A stretch of 45,577 nt of DNA from Clostridia bacterium (GCA_017397105.1 JAFQKF010000029.1:1-45577); one strand, 5' to 3'; numbered from the stretch's first letter, positions 32,181 to 41,824 are shown. The notes: generated by a model not told the origin, from the sequence alone. Translations and numbers: made by a program.

Positions 32181-32209
32181 TTCACCAAGATGAAGGGAGG
32201 AGGAGTCGG

Positions 32210-32653
32210 ATGTCTACGGGTTTCTACGGTACGTCATCGCATTCGTTGGATTCAAAAAACAGATTTTCGGTTCCTGTTCGCTTTAAAGAACCGCTCAAGG
32301 GTGAAACCTTCATCCTCAGCAAACCTCTTACAGGCACAAAGTGCCTCTATCTTTACAGCGTTGAAGGCTGGGAAGAGGTAGTTGCAAGGGCAAGTGCATT
32401 TGCAACCGGTGAGTATCTCACTCAAATTCAGCGTGTTATGTACAAAAGTGTTGTAAACGTTACCATGGATACTCAGGGCAGAATCACGATTCCTGCCGAT
32501 TTCTGTGAGTACGCTTCGCTCAAAGGTAAAATATACGCCTTCGGCGCAGGCAACAGAGGCGAGCTGTGGAACGTTGAACAGTTTGAACAGATAGGCAACG
32601 ACGTAGCTGACAAGGACGGAAATCTCTTCGATTTCAGTCTTATAGGCAATTAA
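32210..32653 (+). CDS. mraZ: MraZ, transcriptional regulator of the dcw cluster
   Basis: This 147-residue protein has the AbrB-like MraZ fold in two halves: DSKNRFSVPVRFKEPL near the N-terminus and DTQGRITIPADFCEYASL in the second half, each with the DxxGR/DxxNR-type motif. MraZ forms a ring-shaped oligomer that binds repeats upstream of its own operon, usually repressing it. GGGAGGAGG precedes ATG 32210; longer readings run through the promoter and are rejected. It heads the cluster, with rsmH 13 bases downstream. Confidence 0.95.
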   Translation: MSTGFYGTSSHSLDSKNRFSVPVRFKEPLKGETFILSKPLTGTKCLYLYSVEGWEEVVARASAFATGEYLTQIQRVMYKSVVNVTMDTQGRITIPADFCEYASLKGKIYAFGAGNRGELWNVEQFEQIGNDVADKDGNLFDFSLIGN

Positions 32654-32666
32654 GGCGGTGGCGGTT

Positions 32667-33584
32667 ATGGACTTTCACCATATTCCCGTGCTTTTTGAGC
32701 CGACGATAGAATCGCTTAATATAAAAGAGGACGGGGTTTACATTGACTGTACCGCAGGTGGCGGCGGTCATTCGGCGGCGATACTTTCACACCTTAAGAA
32801 CGGCAGACTCATTGCCATTGACCGTGACCCCGATGCAATTCAGGTGCTCACCGAACGCTTCGGTAACGATGAAAGAGTAACGGTTGTTCATGATAATTTC
32901 TTCAACGTGAAGGCGATTCTTGATTCGCTTTCCATCCCCGGGGCGGACGGCATTCTGGCAGACCTTGGAGTAAGCTCACATCAGCTTGACGATGCGAGCA
33001 GGGGCTTTTCCTTCCATAAGGATGCGCCGCTGGATATGCGGATGTCGCAGGAGGGTATGACTGCAGCGGATGCGGTAAATAATCTGCCCTTTGAAGAGCT
33101 GAGAAGAATCATTTCAACCTACGGTGAAGAAAAATTTGCGCATTCCATAGCAAAGGCTATTGTGAATGCAAGGCAGAAGACTCCGATTCAGACAACTCTT
33201 GAACTGGTTGACGTTATCCGCTCGGCAATGCCGGCGGCTGCAGTGAGAGATAATCACCCGGGGCGAAAAACTTTTCAAAGTCTCAGAATCTTCATAAATT
33301 CTGAAATAAACGGGCTTGACGATGCAATAGAAGATATGTTCTCTTGCCTTAATACAGGCGGAAGGCTTAGCATAATCACCTTCCACTCGATTGAGGACAG
33401 AACGGTAAAGCAGACCTTTGCGGGCTTCTCAAAGGGATGCACCTGCCCGAAGGATTTTCCCGTATGCGTATGCGGTCAGAAGCCAAGAGCAAAGGTTATG
33501 AAACCTGTTGCTCCAAATGAGAGTGAAGTGGAACAAAACCCCCGAAGCAGAAGCGCTAAGTTAAGAACGCTGAAAAAGCTGTAA
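32667..33584 (+). CDS. rsmH: 16S rRNA m4C1402 methyltransferase
   Basis: This 305-residue enzyme (also called MraW) methylates N4 of C1402 in 16S rRNA using S-adenosylmethionine. It has HHIPVLFEPTIESL, the SAM motif DCTAGGGGHSAAIL, AIDRDPDAI, DLGVSSHQLDDASRGFSF, NHPGRKTFQSLRI and the family-typical C-terminal RSRSAKLRTL. ATG 32667 gives proper spacing to AAGGCGG; the GTG at 32658 is too close. It is co-transcribed with mraZ and ftsL. Confidence 0.96.
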   Translation: MDFHHIPVLFEPTIESLNIKEDGVYIDCTAGGGGHSAAILSHLKNGRLIAIDRDPDAIQVLTERFGNDERVTVVHDNFFNVKAILDSLSIPGADGILADLGVSSHQLDDASRGFSFHKDAPLDMRMSQEGMTAADAVNNLPFEELRRIISTYGEEKFAHSIAKAIVNARQKTPIQTTLELVDVIRSAMPAAAVRDNHPGRKTFQSLRIFINSEINGLDDAIEDMFSCLNTGGRLSIITFHSIEDRTVKQTFAGFSKGCTCPKDFPVCVCGQKPRAKVMKPVAPNESEVEQNPRSRSAKLRTLKKL

Positions 33585-33618
33585 GGGAGCAGTAAAAAAT
33601 GTGAAAGGAGTGGCGGCT

Positions 33619-34071
33619 ATGGCAGTGCAGCAGTATTCGTTTGACGTAGACTTTTTTGGTACGGCGGCACCTCAGGTGAATCCTCGGCAAAGGCCGGACA
33701 AAGGCCCCAATCTTGTTGAAAAGCCGGTCAAGTCAAGCAGAAAGATTAAAATTGAAGAACGTTTTTCGTTGCTTCACGTAGCCACGGTTATCGTTCTTGC
33801 GTTTGTGTTTGTTGCATCAATAGCTTCCGTTATTTCTTTCAGGATAAAGCTTATGGAAGCTGAAACCACAGGTCAGGAGTATTCAGAGAAGCTTGACGTA
33901 GCTCAGGGCGAAAATGTAAGGCTGATGAACGAGCTTTCAATGCTTGTTTCCGATGAGAAGGTAGAGGAATATGCGGTCAATACTCTCGGAATGAAAAAGC
34001 TTGAAAGATATCAGATTCATTATTTCCCCAATGAATCAACGGATGAAGCCGTTATTGTGCAGGCGGATTGA
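33619..34071 (+). CDS. ftsL: FtsL-like division protein
   Basis: This 150-residue bitopic protein has a basic cytoplasmic N-terminus (about 1-50), one transmembrane helix (about 54-76, VATVIVLAFVFVASIASVI) and an extracytoplasmic coiled coil (about 80-125). That is the FtsL pattern of a divisome subunit linking FtsQ and the FtsI/FtsW synthase. Sequence conservation in this family is low, so the name rests on topology and position between rsmH and the transpeptidase. AAAGGAG precedes ATG 33619. Confidence 0.85.
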   Translation: MAVQQYSFDVDFFGTAAPQVNPRQRPDKGPNLVEKPVKSSRKIKIEERFSLLHVATVIVLAFVFVASIASVISFRIKLMEAETTGQEYSEKLDVAQGENVRLMNELSMLVSDEKVEEYAVNTLGMKKLERYQIHYFPNESTDEAVIVQAD

Positions 34072-34272
34072 GTATAAACAGCTTTGTTTTTTGCAAGGTA
34101 AGAATAAGTTGTTTTACTACCGGCATATATTGCAATAATGTGTAAATAAACTGATTTGATAATACCAAAGCTGTCTCAAAATGCGGTGCTCGGCTGTTTA
34201 AAGGCTCGTTACGTTCGGGTCAGGTCGTTCGTTGCTTGATGAGGCGGCTGTTTTTATAGAAAGGGTGAAAAC
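34072..34272. other. 201-base gap inside the dcw cluster
   Basis: This is the longest gap inside the cluster. I see no clear terminator, promoter or ORF. GTTCGGGTCAGGTCGTTCG (34213-34231) is mildly repetitive. Transcription probably continues across it. Confidence 0.5.
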
Positions 34273-36612
34273 ATGGCTGATATGAGAAAAAGAAGGAAGC
34301 CTACGAAGCGTGAAAAAACGATTGCAAGAGCAATTGTGCCCATAGCAATACTGTTTACTATTCTGGCTTTAACCGCCGGCAACCTGATAAGAATAATGAT
34401 AGTGGACGGCGAAGAATACAAAAAAGCTGCCCGCAATTATCAGCTGCGTGACACCGTTGTTGCGGCAGACAGAGGCACCATATACGATGCCAAAGGCAAC
34501 GTGCTTGCAAAAAGTGCATCCGTATGGAAAATCTACGTTAAGCCCAACATGATTCCCAATGAGGAAATCAAGAATTTTGTTGCAAAAAGGCTCAGCGATG
34601 CTTTTGATGACGTAAGCGCAGAGAGCATTGTGGAGAAAATAGAGAGAGGCGGTTCATATCAGAGTCTTAAGGGCGAGGTTGAGTTGGCCGAAAAGGAAAA
34701 GGTCAGAACGGAAATTTATGCCGAAGATGCAAAAATGAAGTATCAGACCCTTGAAAAGGATAAAGACGGCGTGGAAAAGCTGGTAGAAAAAGTATTCCAC
34801 ATAAGCGATGCCGTCGGCATAGACCCCGACGTTAAGCGATATTATACTGACAGTACCCTTGCCGCTACAGTGCTCGGATTTACGGGCGACCAGGGCGCAG
34901 GCAGGTCCGGCCTTGAGTATTATTATGAGAATGAACTTGCAGGAAAATCCGGCAGAATTATAACTGCGAAGAACGCCGTAAACGGTCTTATGGGTAACGA
35001 GTATGAAACCGTTTACGATGCCGAGCAGGGCACCAGCCTTGTGCTCACCATTGATTCCACCATCCAGCGTTATCTCAGGGAAGAACTCATGGACGTTTAT
35101 GAGGATTCCCAGGGCGTAGGCGCTTACGGTGTTGTAATGGACGTAAACACCGGAGCGATTCTTGCTCTTTCATGTGTGCCCGGATTTGCGGCGGATAATC
35201 CTTACGCACTTACCGAAGCTCAAAGGGCAGAGATGGAGGCAGAGCCTGACGAGGCAAAAAAGAATTTGCTCAAGCAGGAATTTTATGAAAGAAACAGAAA
35301 GAATTATATTGTAAGCAGCACATATGAGCCCGGTTCTGTTTTCAAGACTGTTGTTGCTGCAGCGGCACTTGAGGAGGGAACGGCAACTGAGGCAACCGAC
35401 TATACCTGCGTGGGAAGCATCCACGTTGCAGGGCATAATATCCATTGCCACAACCATGACGGTCACGGCTATCAGACTCTCAGAAAAGGTCTTATGAACT
35501 CCTGCAACCCCTTCTTTATAATGTTGGGTCAGGGGCTCGGCAAGGAGAGATTCCTTGAGTATTTTGAAGCTTTTGGCTTCATGGAGAAAACCGGCGTTGA
35601 CCTTCCCGGTGAACCTACACCCAATCCCGTTGACCCCGATAATAAATACGGCGGCACGGGCACGTATTACGGCATTGACACAATGGGTATTGCGGAGCTT
35701 TCGAGTGCATCGTTCGGTCAGTCGTTCGAGGTAACTCCCTTGCAGGTGGTTACGGCTCTTTCCGCAATAGCAAACGGCGGAAAGCTTGTAACTCCCTACG
35801 TGGTTGACAGTATGCTCGATGCTGACGGAAACGTTATAAGTAAAACCGAGCCTGTTATAAAGCGTCAGGTAATTTCCGAGAGCACGGCGCAGACCGTTAC
35901 CAGCATGATGGTTGACGTTGTTGCAAGCGGAACGGGTAAAAACGCTTACGTTGAGGGCTACAGTGTAGCCGGTAAAACAGGTACGTCCGAAAAACTCGGC
36001 AAGGATGATTATTATGTTGCGTCCTTCGGATGCTTTGCGCCGTCAAATGACCCTGAGATAGCGGTTCTCATAATGGTTGACGAACCCGTAGGTCAGATAA
36101 ACGGCGGTGCAATATGCACACCCGTTGCGGCAAGAGTTATTGAAAAAACGCTTGAATATATGAACGTTGAGCGTATGTACACAAGCGAGGAGCTCAAAAA
36201 GCTCGATAAAACAACGCCCAATATCGTCGGCCAGAGCGTTGAGGATGCCAGAGAACAGCTTGAAAACGACGGCTTCAAGGTGAAGATTGCAGGCGGCGGA
36301 GATAAGGTTATTTCACAAATGCCCTTGCATAACGCAAGCATTGCAAACGGCGGCGTTGTGGTGCTTTACACCGATTCTGACGAAAGAATTACGGCAACAG
36401 TTCCCGATCTTATGTATCTTTCCGTCACTCAGGCAACCTCAATGGCGGTAAATGCAGGCGTTAATATTAAAGTAGTAGGCAATTCCGGCCTTGACAAGAG
36501 CGAGCTCGTATCCTACGAGCAGAGCATAAATCCGGGTAACGAGGTTGAGTACGGTTCAACCGTTACCGTTTATTTCAAATCCAACAGCGGAGTTTCGGAT
36601 TATTCCGAATAA
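34273..36612 (+). CDS. Class B penicillin-binding protein with two PASTA domains (FtsI/SpoVD type)
   Basis: This 779-residue transpeptidase cross-links peptidoglycan at the septum or spore cortex. It has a basic N-terminus, one transmembrane anchor (about 20-42), the PBP dimerisation domain starting AADRGTIYDAKGNVLA, and the transpeptidase motifs SVFK in YEPGSVFKTV, SCN in LMNSCNPFF and KTGT in AGKTGTSEK. Two C-terminal PASTA domains follow (TPNIVGQSVEDA... and TVPDLMYLSVTQA..., about 655-775), which bind muropeptides or beta-lactams in related proteins. The PASTA tail is seen in SpoVD and some FtsI/PBP2x; which of the two roles applies cannot be settled here. It precedes murE by 25 bases. 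Confidence 0.93.
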   Translation: MADMRKRRKPTKREKTIARAIVPIAILFTILALTAGNLIRIMIVDGEEYKKAARNYQLRDTVVAADRGTIYDAKGNVLAKSASVWKIYVKPNMIPNEEIKNFVAKRLSDAFDDVSAESIVEKIERGGSYQSLKGEVELAEKEKVRTEIYAEDAKMKYQTLEKDKDGVEKLVEKVFHISDAVGIDPDVKRYYTDSTLAATVLGFTGDQGAGRSGLEYYYENELAGKSGRIITAKNAVNGLMGNEYETVYDAEQGTSLVLTIDSTIQRYLREELMDVYEDSQGVGAYGVVMDVNTGAILALSCVPGFAADNPYALTEAQRAEMEAEPDEAKKNLLKQEFYERNRKNYIVSSTYEPGSVFKTVVAAAALEEGTATEATDYTCVGSIHVAGHNIHCHNHDGHGYQTLRKGLMNSCNPFFIMLGQGLGKERFLEYFEAFGFMEKTGVDLPGEPTPNPVDPDNKYGGTGTYYGIDTMGIAELSSASFGQSFEVTPLQVVTALSAIANGGKLVTPYVVDSMLDADGNVISKTEPVIKRQVISESTAQTVTSMMVDVVASGTGKNAYVEGYSVAGKTGTSEKLGKDDYYVASFGCFAPSNDPEIAVLIMVDEPVGQINGGAICTPVAARVIEKTLEYMNVERMYTSEELKKLDKTTPNIVGQSVEDAREQLENDGFKVKIAGGGDKVISQMPLHNASIANGGVVVLYTDSDERITATVPDLMYLSVTQATSMAVNAGVNIKVVGNSGLDKSELVSYEQSINPGNEVEYGSTVTVYFKSNSGVSDYSE

Positions 36613-36637
36613 AGCAAGACAAAACGGGGGAAAAGAA

Positions 36638-38074
36638 ATGAAACTCAAAAAACTTACGGAAGGGCTCGGTTACACGGCTTGCCAGTGTGACGAGGAGGTA
36701 ACCCTCATCACCGACGATTCGAGAAAGGTGACTGAGGGAAGCCTGTTTGTATGCATAAAGGGCGCTAATTTTGACGGCCATACCGTTGCAGAGCAGGCGC
36801 TTAGTAACGGTGCGGTTGCGGTTGTTACCGAGTATGACCTCGGCCTTGAGCGTCAGATAATCGCCGATAACACAAGAAGCGCTTATTGCAAGCTTTCTGC
36901 GGCATTTTTCGGCCATCCCGAGGATAAACTTGAAATAGTGGGAGTAACCGGCACAAACGGCAAAACCACCACCTGTTTTATTCTTAAGGGTATATTTGAT
37001 AATCTCGGCATAAAGAGCGGTCTTATAGGTACCGTAAAAAACGTTGTGGACGATAAGGAGTATCCCGCATCGTTTACTACCCCCACGGCATTTGAGCTTT
37101 TCTCTCTGCTTTCGGATATGGTGAACGCAGGCTGCGAATACTGCTTTATGGAGGTTTCCTCTCAGGCTCTCGACCAGAAGAGAGTTGATGCCATCCGCTT
37201 CAGCGCCGCAGTGTTTACCAATCTTTCAAGAGATCATCTTGACTACCACGGCACAATTGAAAATTACATGGCTGCAAAGAAACAGCTTTTCTCCATGACG
37301 AATATGGCTATTGTTAATTTTGATGACCCTGCAGGGCGTGAAATGCTTGACGGAGTGGATTGCAGAAGAATCACGTATTCTGCCGTAAGTGACCAGAGCA
37401 GCTATTGCGCAAAGAATATAAGAACAAAGCCCGATGCCGTAGAGTATGAGCTGCTCAGTGACAGTAAAATCGGCAGAGCTCATTTCTGCGTGCCCGGTAA
37501 TTTCTCTGTTTATAATTCGATGGCGGCTGTTATCTGCGCAATTGAGCTTGGCATAGGCTTCGACGATGCTCTTGAGGCTCTTGCAAAGTGCAGAGCGGTA
37601 AAGGGCAGGGCAGAGGTTGTGCCTACCGATACGGATTACACGGTAATCGTTGACTATGCTCACACACCCGACGGCCTTGAAAACGTGCTCACAAGCCTTA
37701 AAGAGCTTGCCGACGGAAGGTTGATTTGCGTGTTTGGCTGCGGCGGTGACAGGGACAAAACCAAGCGTCCTCTCATGGGCGAGATTGCCGAAAAGTACGC
37801 TGATTTGTCGGTTGTTACCTCGGATAACCCCAGAAGCGAGGACCCTCAGGCAATAATCGGGGATATTCTTAAAGGTATGAAGGATTCTTCAAAATATATA
37901 GTTGAGCCTGACCGCAGGAAAGCGACCGAAAAAGCGCTTAAAAAAGCTGAGGCAGGCGATATAGTTCTTCTTGCAGGCAAGGGCCATGAAACCTATCAGA
38001 TTCTTGCAAGCGGAAAAATCCACTACGATGAAAGAGAAGTGGTGGCAGAAATTCTGAATTCTCCGGGGTGTTGA
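36638..38074 (+). CDS. murE: UDP-MurNAc-L-Ala-D-Glu:meso-diaminopimelate ligase
   Basis: This 478-residue Mur ligase adds the third stem residue. The ATP site is VGVTGTNGKTTTC. NLSRDHLDYHG and the C-terminal GCGGDRDKTKRPLMG are typical MurE. The specificity motif is DNPR (TSDNPRSEDP), the form seen in meso-DAP ligases. Start 36638 follows GGGGG; the upstream reading overlaps the transpeptidase. murF begins one base after the stop. Confidence 0.96.
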   Translation: MKLKKLTEGLGYTACQCDEEVTLITDDSRKVTEGSLFVCIKGANFDGHTVAEQALSNGAVAVVTEYDLGLERQIIADNTRSAYCKLSAAFFGHPEDKLEIVGVTGTNGKTTTCFILKGIFDNLGIKSGLIGTVKNVVDDKEYPASFTTPTAFELFSLLSDMVNAGCEYCFMEVSSQALDQKRVDAIRFSAAVFTNLSRDHLDYHGTIENYMAAKKQLFSMTNMAIVNFDDPAGREMLDGVDCRRITYSAVSDQSSYCAKNIRTKPDAVEYELLSDSKIGRAHFCVPGNFSVYNSMAAVICAIELGIGFDDALEALAKCRAVKGRAEVVPTDTDYTVIVDYAHTPDGLENVLTSLKELADGRLICVFGCGGDRDKTKRPLMGEIAEKYADLSVVTSDNPRSEDPQAIIGDILKGMKDSSKYIVEPDRRKATEKALKKAEAGDIVLLAGKGHETYQILASGKIHYDEREVVAEILNSPGC

Positions 38075-38075
38075 A

Positions 38076-39446
38076 ATGCAGGCGTTGAATATTAAAGATG
38101 TCGCAAGGGCAATAGGTGCTGAGTGTGCACTTGATTGCGAAATTTACGATATCTGTACCGATACAAGGAAAATCACGAAGGGCTGTCTTTTTATAGCGAT
38201 TAAAGGCGAGAATTTTGACGGCCACGATTTTGCCGCAAAAGCCCTTGAGGGCGGAGCGGTTGCCGTTGTGTGCGAAAAGGATTGTTCTTTGGGCGACCGT
38301 CAGCTGCTTGTTAAAAGCACAAGGCAGGCGTTGCTTGATGCGGCAGGCTATTACAGAAGCCTTTTCGATATCCCTGTTGTCGGAATTACCGGCAGCGTAG
38401 GAAAAACAACAACTAAGGAAATGACTCACACCGTCCTTTCCGCCAAATACAAAACTCTCAAAAACGAAGCGAATCTCAACAATGAAATCGGCGTGCCGCT
38501 CACTCTTCTGCGCCTTGATTCGGGTTATGAGGCAGCGGTAATAGAAATGGGAATGAGCAATGCAGGCGAGATCGCCGCCATAACCGCAGCAGTAAAGCCT
38601 GACGTTGCAATAATTACCAATATCGGCGTTTCTCACATGGAGAATCTCGGCTCGCGGGAGAACATCCTCAAGGCCAAGCTGGAGATAACACAGAGTATGA
38701 AAAAAGGCTCTGTTCTTATATTCAACGGCGATGACGATTACCTGCCGACGGTTGATTTGCCTGATTTTTCGGTTAAGCTTTTCGGCGTAAACAATCCTGG
38801 TTCCGATATAACAGCCGAGAACGTTTCGCTCAGCGATTCGGGTGCGGATTTTACCGCAAAAACCGCTGAGGGAAGGGTAAACGTAAGCCTTCCCGTTACG
38901 GGTATTCACAACGTGTGCGATTCCCTTTCGGCAATATATGCAGGCTTACAGCTTGGAATCTCCCTTGAAGCCGCGGCACAGGCGCTCGGCGATTATGCCG
39001 TATCGGGCATGAGGCAGAGAGTGAACAGGATAAACGGTATCACCGTTATTGAAGATTGCTATAACGCAAGCCCCGATTCCGTAAAAGCGGCGCTTTCGGT
39101 GCTCTCATCAATGAATGCTGAGCGTAAAATTGCAGTTATAGGCGATATGAAAGAGCTCGGATCAATAACCGAGCAGGCTCACAAAAACGTGGGTGTGCAG
39201 GCGGCTGAATACGGCATTGATGTTTTACTTACTTACGGTCAGATGGCGGCGCTTGCCGCAACAAGCGGAACCGATTCGGGCGTGCCCGTCTGCAAGGCTT
39301 TCGGCAATAAGCAGGAGCTTGCCTCTTATCTTGCAGAAACCGTCAAAGAAGGCGATGCCGTTCTGTTTAAAGCAAGCAGAGCCATGCGTCTCGAGGAAAT
39401 AATGAATATTTTGTATGAGGAATTGAAAAAGAGCGGAAAGGATTGA
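38076..39446 (+). CDS. murF: UDP-MurNAc-tripeptide:D-Ala-D-Ala ligase
   Basis: This 456-residue Mur ligase adds D-Ala-D-Ala to UDP-MurNAc-tripeptide in the cytoplasm, completing the pentapeptide. The ATP site is GITGSVGKTTTKEM. LKNEANLNNEIGVPLTLLRL and IEDCYNASPDSVKAAL are characteristic of MurF. The 3' end overlaps the shorter possible TTG start of mraY, but I use the later mraY ATG. It is tightly joined to murE (1-base gap). Confidence 0.96.
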   Translation: MQALNIKDVARAIGAECALDCEIYDICTDTRKITKGCLFIAIKGENFDGHDFAAKALEGGAVAVVCEKDCSLGDRQLLVKSTRQALLDAAGYYRSLFDIPVVGITGSVGKTTTKEMTHTVLSAKYKTLKNEANLNNEIGVPLTLLRLDSGYEAAVIEMGMSNAGEIAAITAAVKPDVAIITNIGVSHMENLGSRENILKAKLEITQSMKKGSVLIFNGDDDYLPTVDLPDFSVKLFGVNNPGSDITAENVSLSDSGADFTAKTAEGRVNVSLPVTGIHNVCDSLSAIYAGLQLGISLEAAAQALGDYAVSGMRQRVNRINGITVIEDCYNASPDSVKAALSVLSSMNAERKIAVIGDMKELGSITEQAHKNVGVQAAEYGIDVLLTYGQMAALAATSGTDSGVPVCKAFGNKQELASYLAETVKEGDAVLFKASRAMRLEEIMNILYEELKKSGKD

Positions 39447-39451
39447 AAAAT

Positions 39452-40495
39452 ATGAATACAATTGCGGCTTTGGTTATGGCTTTGGTTGCAGGTGTTGCAG
39501 TTACGGGAGTGCTCGGATTTGTAATGATTCCGTGGCTTCGCAAGCTTAAATTCGGCCAGACTATTCTTGATATCGGCCCCGCATGGCATAAAAGCAAGCA
39601 GGGCACACCCACAATGGGCGGTATAATGTTTATCATAGGCACGGTTGTTGCGGTAGCTGTTACCGTTATAACCGATAAACTCATGGGCGGTGCAATCACC
39701 GAGTCTGCGGCTGAGATTTTTTCGGGCGCTGCGCTTAAAACCAAGTTCTGGAGCGGTCTGCTTATGGCTATTGCTTTCGGACTTGTAGGCTTTGTTGACG
39801 ATTACATCAAGGTAGTCAAAAAGCGTAATCTCGGCCTCACAATAATCCAGAAAACGGTTATTCAGCTTCTTATAAGCATTGCATATCTTGCAAGCATTTA
39901 TATGGGCAGAGGAAACGACGCTTCCATGTTTATTCCTTTTGTCGGCAACGTTGACCTTGGGTTTTTCTATTGGATTTTCGGCATTGCCGTAATCTATGCA
40001 GCAACAAATGCGGTAAACTTTACCGACGGTATCGACGGCCTTTGCACAAGCGTTACCGTAACCTTTGCGGTTGCAATGGGCGTTATTGCCGCACTGAGGG
40101 AATTCTTCGGCTTTTCACTGCTTGCGGCGGCTCTTGCAGGCGCTTGCATAGGCTTCCTTCTGTGGAATAAAAACCCTGCCAAGGTGTTTATGGGCGACAC
40201 AGGCTCGCTCTTCCTCGGCGGAATGGTTGTAGCTCTTGCTTATGCCGTTGACTGCCCTCTTATCCTTGTATTTACAGGCCTTATTTACGTTATAGAGGGC
40301 GCTTCCGACGTGCTTCAGATCGGTTACTTCAAGCTGACTCACGGCAAGCGTATATTCAAAATGGCTCCCATTCATCATCACTTTGAGATGAGCGGCTGGG
40401 GCGAAAAGAAAATAGTAGGTGTATTCACCTTTGTAAATATTTTAGGCTGTATTGCAGGCTTCCTTATTATGAAATTCGGAGGCTTCGCCGCCTGA
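39452..40495 (+). CDS. mraY: Phospho-MurNAc-pentapeptide transferase
   Basis: This 347-residue polytopic enzyme moves phospho-MurNAc-pentapeptide to undecaprenyl phosphate, forming lipid I. It has about ten membrane helices, KSKQGTPTMGG, the Asp pair VDDYIKVVK, NAVNFTDGIDGL and the His motif PIHHHFEMSGWGE. ATG 39452 has GGAAAGGA at a proper distance; the upstream TTG at 39443 does not. In most Firmicutes murD follows here; it is absent and ftsW is next. Confidence 0.96.
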   Translation: MNTIAALVMALVAGVAVTGVLGFVMIPWLRKLKFGQTILDIGPAWHKSKQGTPTMGGIMFIIGTVVAVAVTVITDKLMGGAITESAAEIFSGAALKTKFWSGLLMAIAFGLVGFVDDYIKVVKKRNLGLTIIQKTVIQLLISIAYLASIYMGRGNDASMFIPFVGNVDLGFFYWIFGIAVIYAATNAVNFTDGIDGLCTSVTVTFAVAMGVIAALREFFGFSLLAAALAGACIGFLLWNKNPAKVFMGDTGSLFLGGMVVALAYAVDCPLILVFTGLIYVIEGASDVLQIGYFKLTHGKRIFKMAPIHHHFEMSGWGEKKIVGVFTFVNILGCIAGFLIMKFGGFAA

Positions 40496-40534
40496 GAATG
40501 ATTTAAGCGGAATTTTGTGAGAGGAGGTACTGCC

Positions 40535-41824
40535 GTGACAAATCAGACACAGGGTCTTACCCTGAAAGAAAAGATTTTCAACTTCTTCACTTGGCGTAAC
40601 ATCAAAGAAACGTTCTTCAGCTTTTTCAAATGGAGAGGAAGTATTGATAAATATATAATGCGCGGACCCATCGACCTCACATTTTTCATCATTATGATGG
40701 TTCTGCTGTGCGTGGGTCTTGTTACCACGTTTTCCGCAAGCTACGTTGCCGCTAAGGCAAATATCGGCTCCGTTGATACCGACGGCGATGCATATTATTA
40801 CCTCAAAAGTCAGCTTTTGTATATTGTTGTCGGACTTGTGCTGATGTACGTTATATCAAAAATCAAGCTTGATTTTGTTGAGCAGGCGGCAAATCTTGCG
40901 GTAGTATTGATAATTCTGCTGTTGATATACACCCTTATAAATCCCGCAATTATCCCCGGCAAGGAAAGCTACAGACGCTGGGTTGAGATAATCATAAGGT
41001 TTCAACCGTCGGAGTTTGCAAAAATAATTCTTATTGTATTCCTTGCGGCAAGTATGAAGAAAAATCAGAAACGTCTTGCCGAGGATTGGAAGCTTTCGGT
41101 TTATTACATCCTTCTCGTAGGTGTTTTCTGTGTTCTTATTCTTGCTGAAAATCACCTGTCTGCAACCATACTTGTGTTTGCAATAGGCATGATTATGATT
41201 TTCCTCGGCGGAGGAAAGCTTGCTGTTTTCGGCGTAGGCTCGCTCGGCGCGGGAGCGTTGCTTCTGGTAGCGTGGGCAACGGGTCTGCTTCAGAAATACA
41301 TGGGCGACAGAATCGATATGTGGCTCAAGCTCCTTTTCAACGAACAGCTTACCGCCGCTGAAAAGCAGGGCGATGCATGGCAGATTCTGCAGTCTTTATA
41401 TGCCATAGGCTCCGGCGGTGTTTTCGGAGTAGGTCTGGGTCAGTCAAGGCAAAAGCATCTTTATATCCCTGAGCCTCAGAACGATTTTGTCTTTTCAATC
41501 GCCTGTGAAGAGTACGGCTATATCGGCGCAATCATAATTATGGTGCTGTTCATGGTTCTTGTGGTAAGAGGCTTCCTTCTTGCCATCAATATGAAGGATA
41601 AATTCAGCTCCTTGCTTGTTATGGGCATTTGTTTCCACGTCGGTCTGCAGGCGGCGCTCAATATGGCGGTTGTCAGCGGCACGGTGCCCAACACCGGTAT
41701 AGGACTTCCGTTTTTCAGTGCAGGCGGCTCGGCAATGGTTACGCTGCTTGCGGAAATGGGCTTGGTGCTGTCGGCATCAAGAGGTGTAACCAAATCTATA
41801 AAGGGGAGCGGTAAAAGGCTATGA
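40535..41824 (+). CDS. ftsW: FtsW peptidoglycan glycosyltransferase (SEDS family)
   Basis: This 429-residue SEDS protein polymerises lipid II at the septum together with the class B transpeptidase. It has about ten membrane helices, RRWVEIIIRFQPSEFAKI (a SEDS signature), an extracellular Asp-containing loop with LLFN and NDFVFSIACEEYG, and GTVPNTGIGLPFFSAGGSAM near the C-terminus. It starts at GTG 40535, seven bases after GAGGAGG. Its position after mraY supports FtsW rather than RodA. Its stop overlaps murG (ATGA). Confidence 0.93.
   Translation: MTNQTQGLTLKEKIFNFFTWRNIKETFFSFFKWRGSIDKYIMRGPIDLTFFIIMMVLLCVGLVTTFSASYVAAKANIGSVDTDGDAYYYLKSQLLYIVVGLVLMYVISKIKLDFVEQAANLAVVLIILLLIYTLINPAIIPGKESYRRWVEIIIRFQPSEFAKIILIVFLAASMKKNQKRLAEDWKLSVYYILLVGVFCVLILAENHLSATILVFAIGMIMIFLGGGKLAVFGVGSLGAGALLLVAWATGLLQKYMGDRIDMWLKLLFNEQLTAAEKQGDAWQILQSLYAIGSGGVFGVGLGQSRQKHLYIPEPQNDFVFSIACEEYGYIGAIIIMVLFMVLVVRGFLLAINMKDKFSSLLVMGICFHVGLQAALNMAVVSGTVPNTGIGLPFFSAGGSAMVTLLAEMGLVLSASRGVTKSIKGSGKRL

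Larger units (their letters stand above)
31881..32209. promoter_or_regulatory. Regulatory region upstream of mraZ
   Basis: This region holds the HAD terminator, four TTTTCCACA-type motifs (31988-31996, 32000-32008 with one mismatch, 32014-32022 and 32056-32064, in both orientations), the mraZ promoter and MraZ-box-like repeats. No gene is present. Confidence 0.7.

Noticed and set aside
32658-32666. GTG start for rsmH
   Set aside because: Only about two bases separate it from AAGG; ATG 32667 has proper spacing and fits the family N-terminus.
37938-38909. Long antisense ORF of 323 codons opposite murE/murF
   Set aside because: It lies wholly antisense to certain Mur ligase genes, has no ribosome site and its product is Cys/Arg-rich in the manner of frame shadows.
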